Positions 34,483-45,110 of a stretch of DNA of 64,000 nt are shown here, one piece after another. The stretch is taken from the NCBI GenBank assembly GCA_012931725.1, contig WHSA01001115.1:607448-671447 (forward strand), given 5' to 3'. The notes beneath the pieces were generated by a model. It saw nothing but the letters and a program-made list of their open reading frames with translations. It did not search any database and had not been told where the DNA came from. The position numbers and the translations under genes were made by a program. The first letter of the stretch is position 1; every line of letters begins with the position of its first letter. This stretch comes from Litsea cubeba. Its lineage: Eukaryota > Streptophyta > Magnoliopsida > Laurales > Lauraceae.

Positions 34483-35575
34483 AGTGGAAGGAGGCGTGCC
34501 TATAGTTCCCAAACCCTTAGCCGCCTCGCTAGTTGATCTTACACTCGACATAGGCTTCAAAATGGAACCCGTGTTTTCTTCCTTTGCATTAGCTAAAGTT
34601 GGTTCACCTGCCATAGGAGTGATTGTTGCCTTTAGTATTGACATTATATTCTCCCCCTCCACTCCAATCCGCATTTGTTCCTTAAACATACCATGTGAGG
34701 TGTTGACGATGTTTGCAGTCTCTCGTACCATGTCGCAAAGGGCTTCCTTAGATGTGACTTGCACAGGCCGTCCTGAAGTCATTCTTACGATATCTTCTTG
34801 AAGTTGTCCTGTACTGGAGCTCGACAAAATTTCCACTACTACGTCTTTTTCAATGGATAGAGGACGAATGGTGACAACTTCATTTAAAGAAGTGACGACT
34901 CCAGCACCCTCAACTAAAAAAAAAAAAAAGGAAGGACAAACAAAGTAAATTGACTTTGCATGTAAACTAGTGTTAAGCAATAAAGCCGATAAAACATTGA
35001 AAATTCATTTTATCAACATTTGCACGCTGGCAACTAGGAATAACGGAGCTTTGGCTAGGTTGATCCTCTTTAGCTATGGCTGCGATAGTGACAGCAAAGT
35101 CAAGATTTGCCATTGATATGATTGAGGACAATTGGACTACCGTACTTCTCTTGTTCTTTGTTCCCACATCAGAAGCTTCGCGAGCAACCAGGTTTGAAAT
35201 AGCTAAGGATCCTATTTGTTCACCTACACAAAGATTAGAGGATAAAGAGCTATGTGTGCGCAAAAAGAAAAAAAAGGAAAGTGAAAAAAAAAAAAAACAC
35301 TACCTGTGTCGTATACCAGCGGTCTCTCTTTAACCACGGTAGTTCGCAAAGATTCTATGACATCTTTATGCAAAAAGTCTTCGTCAAACACCCTAATGGG
35401 AATCGAACAACTTGGAACATCCAGATTTTATCGTAATTCCTCTTAAGTATCATTAAAAAATTGGTTTAAGATGTCTCCTACAAATAATATGTTAACATGG
35501 CAACATTATGATAGAAAAGATGGGACCCACTTATCCTCAAATTCAGCACTGTCAGGATGAGCATCATCCTGAGAA

Positions 35576-36552
35576 GGTAAAGGACGGGGCTGTGATGATG
35601 AAGATGGTTGATTGCACGGACCTGATCGTGGGTGTTTCGCAGTGTTTTTTTGGGAAGTTGCGGAGATGGAGACAATGGTGGTATGTGGGTTGATGATCAG
35701 CTGGGTGTGTGAGATGTCGGGCCGGGTTTAATGGGGCTGTGATGGAAAAGAAATGTGTTTTTATGGTGCAGTCAACTGTGTTATTGCATATATGATTTTG
35801 GTGAGGACGAGTTGCAAAGTGCTTCAGGTTCTGAGGTAATGGAAAGAAGTGGGTAAGAGGTGGGTTCAGAGCTTGATGAGAGAAAATGAAGATGGTGATG
35901 GGACGGTGGGATGAAAGGAATCTGATCGATTGGTGTAGATCGATTTGTGATATGGGTCCCGGTTTGTGATGGTGTGATTGTGGTGTCATGGAGATGCATG
36001 GCTCTGGTAAGTGGCTGAAGTGATGAGAGGAGCAGGTTTGAGAAGGGGGCCTCAAGTTCCGTAAGTAGAGATGTTAGAGTGGGAGTGGGTTCATGTTTGT
36101 TTAAGTTGTTAGAGATGGACCGAGTTTGGTTTAGTCAAGTTGTTTTCCGGTGCGTTTTCTGTGATGGTCTCGAGTATGATGCAACGAAGAAGGTGAATCT
36201 GGGGTGGTGAAAGGAACGGAGGGTTGGTGAGTGGGCCTTGGGTTGAGAGGATTAATGAGTTGTGGAGAGATGGTTGTAATTGGCATTGCAAGAAGATGCA
36301 AAGAGAGATGGATGGAGAGGATTTGGACGGTGATGATTGAATGGTGGGATGGTGGAGGTTTTGCTCGTGGAATGTTGTGATTGTGTTGGAAGAGGTAGAG
36401 AAGCTTATGTTGATGAAGATGGATGAGAGGTCGGCTGTAGATGATAATAAGGCTTGGCTGAGATGGGAAGATAATGGTTTGGAGATGGCGTAGATGGGAT
36501 GTGGATTGCCAAGAGAGAGCAATGGGATGGTGATGGGGTCCTTTTATAGGAT

Positions 36553-36648
<96 letters not shown>

Positions 36649-37565
36649 CTATGGGTCGTTTGTTTATATGTCGGTTAGGAAGTCTTGAGAGATGGTTTCA
36701 AGTGAGTTCAGCCGTGTGGTGAAGTCATGTACGATGTAATGGAGAGTCCGTTTGGGAAAAGGAAATGGAAAAGGAAAGGAGGGAATGGGACTTTGAGATG
36801 TGGCCCAGTTGGTTTGATAGAAAAAGATCGAGATGAGAAGTTGTTTGAAAAGAAACATAGACGTGGGAGAGAAAGGTGGTGGGTCTTGTTGAACATTGGC
36901 TCGGGACTTTTGGAATAGAGTTAGTGAGAGCCGGGAAATTTGAATATGGATTGAGAGAAAAAGAGATGGAGTGTTGGGTCTGATTATTTTGAAAGAGGGA
37001 GGAGAGGTGATGTGAAGAGAATTTTACATGGGTTGGTGAGTTAAGGGGAAATTCAAATGGGATTAGGATTGGGCAAGAGATCAGCCAAACAAAGAAACTT
37101 TTTAACGATTGAATGGGCCCTGCCTTTTGATGTCAATTCTATTTGGGCCCCACACTCTAATCCTGTAAAATTCATTAATTAAGATCTGACCATTGGATCC
37201 TTGAGGTCCATAAATTGTTGAAAATCGCTTGACTAGTAGTTACTGATGGTATATGGGTCAGGACCGGAAAAAAAGTTCTATAGTTTTTCAGGGGACTCGC
37301 ACATGCCCAATCTTTGGAAAATCATAATTTGAGATTCGACCATCGGATTCTTGAGATCTGAGTGCCGTTGGAAATATTTCGATGAGTAGATCACAATGCT
37401 ATATAGATCCGATCCATTTGTAGATCCGGAAAGATTTGAATTCTTGAGGGACCCACACATTTAATTTCTTAAAAATCATAACTTGAGATCAAACTGTTGG
37501 ATTTCTGAGATCTGTATATTGTTGGAAGTCTCTCGACAAGTAGATCACAATGGTATATTGGTTTG
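35576..37565. other. Probable old LTR sequence, no gene
   Basis: A (GT)n/(GA)n microsatellite at 36551-36648 follows a TATA-like CTTTTATAGG. Downstream there are three or four diverged blocks of the type AATCATAATTTGAGATTCGACC..TTGGA, separated by GGGACCC motifs. The same kind of block continues after the nested LTR element (40634-41123), ending GTGTCTACA. This looks like one long gypsy-type LTR split by the element at 37566. The long Ser/Pro/His-rich - strand frames are composition artefacts. Confidence 0.4.
36551..36648. repeat. (GT)n(GA)n microsatellite
   Basis: About 26 bp of GT followed by about 70 bp of GA without interruption. Confidence 0.95.
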
Positions 37566-37968
37566 TGATGTGTAATATTATCCTATCATGTGGATGGAGC
37601 ACTTTTGTATGATCAGGGGTCTAGTGGACCACCGCCAAGATGTTGCCATTCCTTTTATTACTTTCAGTTGTTATTTCCTTTGCTAGTTTGAATTAGTCAA
37701 ATCTTTTCTCACGTATGGAGTTGGTTGAAACTGTAAGGAGTGTGGAGCAGATCCTTAGGGAAGTGGGTATCTGCTTGAGTCTCTTGTATTTATTTGGGTT
37801 TACTTTCAATAAAGAATTATGGAAATTATCAACACAGAACTCTTTAGTTTATCAGGTGTGATCTCCCTTTTGAGATCAGATCATCTACCTTTCTTTGTTT
37901 TTACCTTTTTTGAATAGTGCTTAAGCTCCTGAGCACCATGGCTCGAGGCTAGAAGAAAGTTCATAACA
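37566..37968 (+). repeat. 5' LTR of the gene-capturing element
   Basis: It starts TGATGTGTAATATT and ends GTTCATAACA. The AATAAAGAATTATGG near 37809 contains a polyadenylation-type AATAAA. Confidence 0.88.
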
Positions 37969-38146
37969 AATTGGTATCAGAGGATTGATCCGAGAGGACC
38001 GAAGGAATACGCAGGGCTTAATGGAATAATGCATGTGTACTTTGCAAAACTCGCAGAATGAGTTAAAAGAAACCTATAAACGTCATGGCAAGTTGCTAGC
38101 CGAGATGTGTGAATGCTGGAAAATCTCCGGAGTGCAAAAGGCTTAA

Positions 38147-38473
38147 TTGGGAAGGCATCTCACCATGATGAGCCACTACTTCGACGGCTGGGACTACTTG
38201 CTGGATGGAGGTAGGTCTTATCCCTACTACTCTTCCGACCAGAGTGACATGCTCTACGATTCCGTATCCAACCGCCGTCCATCATACCATGGATCGAATC
38301 GCCGCCACAGCACAGATTCAAACCAGCACTCAAATCCTAAGAGAAGCCAAAGATCAAAAATCCTAAACCGTAATCCATCCTCACAAGCGTGCAACAAGCC
38401 CTTCATCCCCAAAATCCTAAAACTCCCATCTTCTCCGATCCCGGCCTCCCTTTGCAACACCAACGATAGTCAG
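38147..38473 (+). other. Unidentified open segment upstream of the captured RPS17
   Basis: This is open in frame with the RPS17 start but has no recognisable family. The readable product is rich in Ser, Asn, His and Arg (SNRRHSTDSNQHSNPKRSQRS). It may be gag debris, 5' untranslated sequence of the captured ribosomal gene (the last 60 bp look like a leader), or a third captured fragment. Any fusion to RPS17 would depend on an unproven upstream start. Confidence 0.35.
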
Positions 38474-38764
38474 ATGGGTCGCGTTCACACTATGACTATG
38501 AATAAATCCTCTCGCGTGGTGATCCAAAAGTACTACTATCGAACGACCCTTGATTTCCACACAAACAGTAAGATCTTGGTGCAAGTTGCAATCATCCCCT
38601 CCAAGCGCCTCCGCAACAGGATTGCCGGATTCTCAACCTAACTCATGAAGCAAATCCAACGAGGCCCGTTATGAGGCACTTCGCTCAAGTTGCACAAGGA
38701 GGGAGAAAGGAGGATAGATTTTGTCCCCGACTAGTCAGCAATCAAGACGGACGTGATCAAGGTT
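38474..38764 (+). pseudogene. RPS17: Captured fragment of ribosomal protein S17 (eS17)
   Basis: It starts at ATG 38474 with MGRVHTMTMNKSSRVVIQKY and continues TLDFHTNSKIL and AIIPSKRLRNRIAGFST, all hallmarks of eukaryotic small-subunit protein eS17. A small shift after 38641 moves the frame. LMKQIQRGP, SLKLHKEGERR, DFVPD and SAIKTDVIKV follow, with two stops. After about 97 codons the similarity ends, so roughly the last quarter of the usual 130-145 residues is missing. In the parent gene the product is a cytosolic 40S subunit protein. This copy cannot encode a full protein. No introns are visible, consistent with an RNA-derived copy, though some plant RPS17 genes lack introns anyway. Confidence 0.88.
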
Positions 38765-39130
38765 GCAGAGAAATGTACGTATCAAATCCTTGTAGGATGG
38801 GAGACGATGAAGCTCTTCTTCCATATTGTTTGTGGCCCACTCTATTCATCAAACCCTCTATCTATTGTTGAGTGGTATCTATTATTCACTTCTTTATGTA
38901 TTGTGCTCTCTCAGCTACCCAATCTCAATTCGAGTGCGGGAGTCTCTCTTATAGAAGCAATAACTCTCCTTTACCAAATAGAAGCAATAACTCTCCTTTA
39001 CAAAAAAATATATATAAATAATAATAATAATAAATCTTCTACTCTACTGTGGTCTGGGTCCCATCTATTAGCCAACCAAGGCCGTCTACCATCTCTCGTG
39101 AGCCCTAAAATTCCCCCCCTTCTCTGCTTC
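38765..39130 (+). other. Spacer between the two captured fragments
   Basis: No recognised coding sequence. A 25-bp unit AATAGAAGCAATAACTCTCC is tandemly duplicated near 38955-39003, next to an (ATA)n run (39008-39031). Confidence 0.5.
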
Positions 39131-39560
39131 AGTTTTTCCAGTCCTTAATGCTCTTGGAATCATTGCCTTTGCATTCATTGGACACAATCTTGCATTGGAG
39201 ATTCAGGCAACAGTACCGTCGACTTTCAAACATCCTGCTCATGTGCCCATGTGGAGAGGAGCCAAGGCTGCCTATTTCTTCATTGACATGCGCTTGTTCC
39301 CTGTTGCTAGTGGTGGCTTTTGGGCTTATGGGAACCTATGCCTCCTGATGGGATTTTGAATGCCTTGTACAGGTTTCACCTTTGCCTACCCTTGATTCAT
39401 GTGGGTTTTGATAAAGAAGCCTCCAAAGTATAGCTTCAACTGGTATGTCAATTGGACTATTGGGATTTTGGGGATTGTTGTCAGCCTTGCTTTCTGTGTT
39501 GAGGGTGTGTGAAGTATGGTTACAAATGGCCTTAAGATGAAGTTATTTAAGCCTAACTAA
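39131..39560 (+). pseudogene. Captured C-terminal fragment of a lysine/histidine-type amino-acid transporter
   Basis: The frame from about 39147 reads NALGIIAFAFIGHNLALEIQ, HPAHVPMWRGAKAAYFFIDM and LFPVASGGFWAYGNL, which is the core of plant LHT transporters (AAAP family, H+-coupled amino-acid uptake at the plasma membrane), closest in wording to the LHT8/AATL1 group. An indel follows, then PPDGILNALY. The sequence then jumps to FTFAYP and FMWVLIKKPPKYSFNWY, ending at the natural-looking C-terminus KMKLFKPN and TAA (39558). About 90 residues, covering several membrane helices, are missing between NALY and FTFAYP. Stops replace single residues at two or more places. It is a dead copy. Confidence 0.85.
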
Positions 39561-40027
39561 GGTTCACAAGGAATTGCAACAAATTTAACGGTGCACAAGA
39601 GTTCTATTATTAGGTGGGGTAATGGTCGTACGATTATACAACAATGAAGTGGAGCAAGTGCTTATACGCGAGAGTTCTTATTGCATTTGTTTTGAAGTTA
39701 TAAAGCTGCCCACCTCAGGATGGAAGTTGAAGCCTTGATCAAAGGAAGGTCAACAGAACAAAATGGCAGCGATCTGGAGGAAGAAAAGGTGGATGGCATC
39801 AAGACAACAAGGTCCAATTCTCCAAGAAATGTTACTTTGGAGAATGAACAAAAAGCCTCGGAAAATAATAAAGCTGATGAGCGGACTCTTTTTGGTTGCC
39901 TTTGGACAAATGGTAAAATATGCGGTGCGACATCACGTCTTCTTTTGCATGAGAGCCTCGTAACAGGATCCCTGGGAAATTTTTAGATGCTAACCTTGTG
40001 GACAAGGTTCTTTCAAGGGGGGTCGAA
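39561..40027 (+). other. 3' internal region of the gene-capturing element
   Basis: It contains a charged open stretch (39720-39986) of unknown origin, then the gypsy-like polyprotein tail LDANLVDKVLSRG and the purine tract. The tail resembles that of the gag-only element at 28106, where the same position reads LDVDLEGKV. Confidence 0.5.
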
Positions 40028-40628
40028 TGATAAATAATATTATCATATCATGTGGATGGAGCACTTTTGTATGATCAAGGGTCCAGTGGACCACCACCAA
40101 GATGGTGCTATTCCTTTTATTACTTTCAGTTGTTTTATTTGCTAGTTGAATTACCAGTCTTTTCTCGACAGAGTTGTTGAAATTGTAGATTTGGTATGAC
40201 TCAAAGTACAAGTTGTCATCCTAAACATCACATGCAGGCACGTTTGCCAAAACCCTCCAACGTTCCAACAAAAGCAAATTATTACTAAAGACAAAAAACG
40301 CCATTTGACCAAAGTCAACAATTTCCAGCCAAAACTAAAAAAAATCCACATTCACACATTTTATAACTTATTTCACTTCACTCCACTTAACTTTAATAGT
40401 AAAATGTCAAACGGGCCAGGGAAGTGGGTATCTGCTTGAGTCTCTTGTATTTATTCGGATTTACCTTCAATAAAGAATTATGGAAATTATCAGCACAAAA
40501 CTCTTTAGTTTAGCAGGTGTGATCTCCCTTTTGAGATCAGATCATCTACCTTTCTTTCTTTTAACCTTTTTGAGTAGTGCAAAAGCTCTTGAGCACCATA
40601 GCTCGAGGTTGGAAGAAAGTTCATAACA
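40028..40628 (+). repeat. 3' LTR of the gene-capturing element, with an internal replacement
   Basis: Homologous to the 5' LTR at both ends. In the middle, about 40190-40420 is unrelated AT-rich sequence running from TTTGGTATGACTC to TGTCAAACGGGCC, replacing a short stretch of the 5' LTR (AGGAGTGTGGAGCAGATCC). It looks like a small MITE-type insertion plus a deletion. Confidence 0.85.
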
Positions 40629-40633
40629 GTTTG

Positions 40634-41123
40634 ATCTGTTTGAAGACCGGGAAAAGATTTTTTTGGGGGACCTCCATATACTATGATTTTGCATAAAATC
40701 ACATCTCTCAATCCGACTGTCGGATGTTCATAATTTACATACAATCAGAAATCGTTTGATGAATGGACCATGATGGTATTAGATCTGAATTTATTTGAGG
40801 GTCAAAAAACATTTGGATGTTTCATGGGACCCACAGTCTGAGAATTTTATCTCGTAATCCGACCGTGAGATTTTTGAAATCCATAATCCATTGGAGAACT
40901 CGCAATGAATATATCATTATGTAAGTGAGATCCGACTAAAAAAATGAGGCTTGGGGAGATCCATCGTAAAAATTGATGCAACTTTCCTGAAGTATCCATG
41001 ATGCTAAATTTGCCTTTGGATTTTAATTTATTTATTCAAAAATATTCCGAACGAGGAAAAATTTGGCCATCGATAATATGGGAATTAGAAATTATGCATA
41101 GGGGCCAAAATGAGGTGTCTACA
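40634..41123. other. End of the older LTR split by the gene-capturing element
   Basis: It continues the block structure seen at 37150-37560 (sensitivity-type blocks with GGGACCCACA) and ends GAGGTGTCTACA, a typical LTR end. The L1 sequence starts directly after it. Confidence 0.4.
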
Positions 41124-42655
41124 CCACCCCCTCCCAATCATCAAATCAGAAAGGAACACTTTCCCCCTCTCTTTAAAACCCAAACCCTTATAAAATACCA
41201 ACCGCTACCATTCGACCCATCCCCAAAACTTATGATGACAGCCCAAAAACCAAAAAACCTATACCTAGGGACATTTTTAGGAACCCATCCCCACTCAGCC
41301 TCTTTTTCTTCTCCATATCTCCACTATTTAGCAAGCATTGCCCAATTCTTCAATTTGAGGTCCCCTAGTCCCAATCCTCCTTCAATTTCCTGTTTAACCA
41401 CCCCAATCCACTTCATCATTTGCAACTTTCTCCTTTCACAATTACCTTCCCACAGAAAGTTCCTATTAATGTGATCGAACTTCTTTATCACTGGCCACTG
41501 TCAGATGCATTTTATATAGAGACATAGTATACTGAAAGTCTGGATAAAGATGATTTAGTTATTGTAATTCCACCCCAAAACGGAGGTACTTCCTCTTCCA
41601 AGTGGACAAGTGCTTTTCAAACTTTTCAATCACTGGATCCCATATAAAAAATGACTTAGGGTTAGCTACAATGTGCATCCCAAGATACTAACAAGGAAGA
41701 CATCCTCGTCTGCAATGTAATATATCCACCAATGACTGAATAACCTCCTTCAAGCACCTAACCCCCACCTAGAAGCACTTAAACAAATTTATCTTCAACC
41801 CTGAAGCTATCTGAAAACATTTTGAAATCCTCTTCAGCGTCGCTGCTACTTCTGATCTTGTAGATGAAAATGAAATAGTATCATTTGCAAATCGTAAATG
41901 TGTCACTAGCTCTCCACCCCTACAAGCTTCGAAACTGCTGATTAAGCCTACCTCTTTTTCCTGATTAAAGAGAGCTCCAAAAGCTTCCGCCATAATAGTA
42001 AATAAGAATGGAGATAGGGGATCCCCCTCTCTCAGCCCTCTTGAGGCCTTGATCAGTCAAGAAGGGGACCCATTAACAAGTACTGGAAGAGAATTAGAAG
42101 ATGGGCATTCTTTGATCCACCCTTTCCACCTAGTACCAAAGTTGAACCTTCCCAACAGATAGTCTACAAAGTTCATTCGACATGATCGTTAGCCTTTCCA
42201 AGTCCATTTTAAAAATCGCACCCTTCTTTTGAGCTCACTTCCTTGAATCTATAAGTTCATTTGCAATGAAGTACCATCCAGAATCTATCTTTTATGTACA
42301 AAAGCACCTTGAGATGGGCTTATATTATGGGGTAAGACTCTTGAGTCTATTAGCCAATATCTTTGATAGCAATTTGTAAATGCAACCTACCAAGCTAATG
42401 GGTTTAAAATCCTTAAAAGCCACTGGATTTTAAATCTTAGCAATAAGACACATAAAAGTGGCATTGATTTCTTTGCTCAATCTTCCCCCTTGATGAAATT
42501 CTGAAAGCATATGATAGAAGTCCTCTTTTGGAACATCCCACTTTGACGAAAGTAAAATTACAACCATCCGGCCCTGTCACTTAATCACCCACGCAGTCAA
42601 CTATAACTTTACTTACGGCTTCTTCCTTAAATTCCTTTTCCAACAAGTGGTTCAT
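41124..42655 (-). pseudogene. L1 LINE ORF2, reverse transcriptase domain
   Basis: On the - strand, starting near 42655, there are EKEFKEEAVSKV and GPDGCNFTFVK, then AFKDFKPISLVGCIYKLLSK, IFKMDLERL, an RGLREGDPLSP-like segment, and the catalytic-region HLRFANDTISFSS, where the usual FADD is FAND. Further on is GGLGLGDLKLKNWAMLAK. These are in the order of plant L1 ORF2. Frameshifts and stops are frequent. This is the upstream part of the same LINE whose zf-RVT and RNase H parts lie at 29350-28585 and 20501-20190. Confidence 0.85.
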
Positions 42656-43293
42656 GTTGCTTGAACCATGTGATCATCATGACATCATAATTACATAGTA
42701 AATAGAGTAATACAAAGTTCTAAAATATATTTAAAAAGTAAGAAATAAAAAAAAATGTGGAAAGGTCCAATGATAATGGTTCCAACTTAAAAAAGGCATG
42801 TTGCAAGAGTTACATGTTTTTAAAATGAAACTATAACAGAAACTAATAAAGATGCTTCTTTTTTTTTCTCTCTGTTTTTTTCTGTGCATGAGATAAGTTG
42901 TAAGGACTGGGCACGTTTCTTAACTGTATTTATTGAAACTCTACTATTCAATGAGTTTCATTCTTGTTAAAGACCAATGTAGTTCCAAATTTCTTGAGCA
43001 CTGAAAACTTTATTGTTTCAAGATATGATGTCCGGATACGGCATGGATACGAAAGGGACACGGCATGGATACGGAAAAGACATGGATTTTCACATAAAAT
43101 GTATACTATCAAATACAATACGTTGCCCATTTTGAAGTATCCATGCATCATAGGTTTCAGGTGATGCCATTGCGGTGCGAGGATCCGTCGCTTTGATTTA
43201 ATATGTTACTTCTATTATACGTCCATTTGTTACTTTTTTCATATTTGCTTTGTACCATCTCAATTGAGTTCAAATGTGATTTGTGAATGCTAG
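42656..43293. other. End of the giant FOLD intron
   Basis: AT-rich sequence with a short degenerate repeat ACGGCATGGATACG near 43038-43075. It ends with the acceptor ATGCTAG before 43294. No gene is seen. Confidence 0.6.
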
Positions 43294-43464
43294 GACCCCG
43301 GCAGCGAGTATGGTTACCGCCTTATTGGAGATGTTTGCTTTGAGGAAGCAGTGCAGGTGGCATCAGCTATAACTCCTGTGCCTGGTGGAGTAGGTCCTAT
43401 GACAATTGCCATGCTTCTTTCTAATACTCTTGACTCTGCTAAGCGAGCATATGGATTCAGCTAA
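43294..43464 (+). CDS. FOLD: FOLD, terminal exon
   Basis: It encodes the last 56 residues of methylenetetrahydrofolate dehydrogenase/cyclohydrolase and the stop TAA (43462-43464). DPGSEYGYRLIGDV joins in phase 0 to GINPVE of the previous exon. SAITPVPGGVGPMTIAMLL contains the family's C-terminal signature PGGVGPMT, which closes the cofactor pocket. SAKRAYGFS is a normal plant FOLD C-terminus. The exon is open and undamaged, which argues that the gene is still used despite the transposon-filled introns. Confidence 0.92.
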   Translation, partial: DPGSEYGYRLIGDVCFEEAVQVASAITPVPGGVGPMTIAMLLSNTLDSAKRAYGFS

Positions 43465-45090
43465 CACTGTCAGAGGAAGATGCTTAAGGTCATTAGCACT
43501 TATTCTGCAAGCTGATTGGCCACGTGACATTGCTCTCTTTTCCGTCATCGGCAATTCCATTTTCGTTAAGGAAATGGCTGATAACAATGTAAGTATAAAT
43601 TGGCACTCCAATTTCTTGTAAAAAGAAAAAGAAAAGAAAAAAAGAATTATCATTGGAACAGTTCATCTAGATTGATAAAATTCGGGCATTAGCTTAAATT
43701 TTTTTTGAAGTAAAATAGTTTTTTCCACTTTTTCAGGCCAAATGTTTTTAGTTTATTTCAACCCTATTTTCATGCCTGTTACTGTAAAATTGAAGGGGAA
43801 ATCAATTGGCCGTTGCTGCAGGCACCAACAGCTTTTGACTCTTAGACACCTTCCAAGGATCATCTGACAAAATTCTGGGGCCGTTTAAGTGCAAAAGGTG
43901 GCCAAGTGATACTGCCAGTCCATACAGAAACTTAAAAAGGGCCTTGAAAGAACAAATTAACTGAAATCTAGAAAAAGCACCTTCCTAAAGATCCCATTGG
44001 TCCAAAAGCTTGTAAACTCTAAGACGAGTCTGGACTCTGAACTGAGTTCAAAAGTCAAAATTTGGTATTAAATGGAAATAAGAATGCTTGTTAATGAGAT
44101 TTAGGAGTGGTGACCGAATCTTGATCATGTATTGACCCAAGACTTGTTCATGTCAATTGAGCCATGCTGCAACTGTTAGCCAAGTTGCCTAAAACTTGTT
44201 AAAGCATTGGGCCAATGATACTTTTTGTTGCTCATACAAAATCGGCCTTGTTGAAACCTTTTTAGAAGATGGTTTCTCATAAACAGAAAGGATTGGAGTG
44301 CACTTCTACCTAATTACGACTAGAGGGCTCAGTCAAGCTACTCGGAAACCCAAGCCCCTTCATTCTGGCTTGCCATCCAAGGGCACTGACTCTTGAATTA
44401 GACTGTAGTAATGCAGCTAGAAGAACTCGAATAGATGATGAATGCCTGTCCACCTATCAAAAACATCATGTTATATCAATGGTCATTGGCTGCCTTTGAT
44501 TGATGAGAAATGTGTGATAGATCATTGATAATCACATAGCGGTTAAGAGGAAAATTCAATGAAAAATGGGCAATGCACATGCAGTCACCCAGCCTGGTTT
44601 ACAGTGATCCTTCTTGAGGAGCCTCACATTTCTCAAAAGGGATCCAAATTCATACAACTTCTGGTTGTGGTGGTAATGTACATTTCAAATAGGGATCGTA
44701 ACACAGGGTTTGGGCGACCCTCTCTGACCTACCACTATTTGGCTTCGGTTTGGTACTGGGTTGGTTGCGTTCCAAGCATATACAAATTTTTAGATTTTAA
44801 CCCGCGTCGAGTTCTGATCTAGGTAGGCATGTGTCAGCGGGATGATTCCCCTTAAAGCTAACCGGTAGCACTGTAGCAGTCTGCCATCGTTTTCCCTTAT
44901 CTTCCTCCTCTCTTCTCCAAAGGTTGGTGAACTTATGCAAGAAATGATCAGATGAAAATGTGGCCATTGCTAGGTCATCTTAATTTCAAGAGTTTTTTTC
45001 ATATCTATGATTCATTTACAAGTTATTTAGAAGTGCAGTCCTATGGATTCCACCTTTTCTTCCATTCAAGATATTCCATTAATCCATACA
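43465..45090. other. FOLD 3' flank and intergenic sequence
   Basis: It should contain the FOLD 3' untranslated region. No poly-A site could be fixed with confidence and no other coding region is supported. Confidence 0.5.
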
Positions 45091-45110
45091 GCCTCCAAGA
45101 AGGTGTTACA

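Larger units (their letters stand above)
30873..35575. repeat. 4.7-kb inverted repeat with arms of about 1.5 kb
   Basis: The left arm 30873-32423 matches the reverse complement of 32911-35575 once a 1.1-kb insertion (33347-34482) is removed from the right arm. The spacer is 32424-32910. Both arms carry the same open stretch (31625-32044 on +, and 34444 to about 34800 on -), which differ by a few per cent. The arms end at TTCTCA and TGAGAA. No target duplication was found at the ends. It may be an inverted duplication of one fragment or a foldback element. Confidence 0.9.
37561..40633 (+). mobile_element. Non-autonomous LTR retrotransposon carrying captured host gene fragments
   Basis: LTRs at 37566-37968 and 40028-40628 and target duplication GTTTG (37561-37565 and 40629-40633). 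The primer site TTGGTATCAGAGG (37971-37983) differs from the standard initiator-Met site only in its last base. A purine tract (40013-40027) follows a gypsy-like polyprotein end (LDANLVDKVLSRG). The 2.06-kb interior has no RT or integrase. Instead it contains, both in sense orientation, most of a ribosomal protein S17 coding sequence and the C-terminal part of an amino-acid transporter. Confidence 0.9.
19430..43293 (+). other. Giant last intron of FOLD (23.9 kb), filled with transposons
   Basis: The two flanking exons join in phase 0 to give the uninterrupted family sequence GINPVE then DPGSEYGYRL, so the 23,864 bp between them is inferred to be one intron. It contains an L1 remnant, a gag-only gypsy element with a nested Copia, a 4.7-kb inverted repeat with two nested hAT-type elements, and a gene-capturing LTR element. 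The first 760 bp (19430-20189) shows nothing recognisable. Confidence 0.8.

Noticed and set aside
35564..36522. Two long Ser/Pro/His-rich frames on the - strand
   Set aside because: They are low in complexity, lack any domain, and lie in LTR-like sequence with a microsatellite. Composition explains their length.
39720..39986. 88-codon frame as a third captured gene
   Set aside because: It is charged and open but has no recognisable family, and it borders the gypsy tail, so it may simply be internal element sequence.
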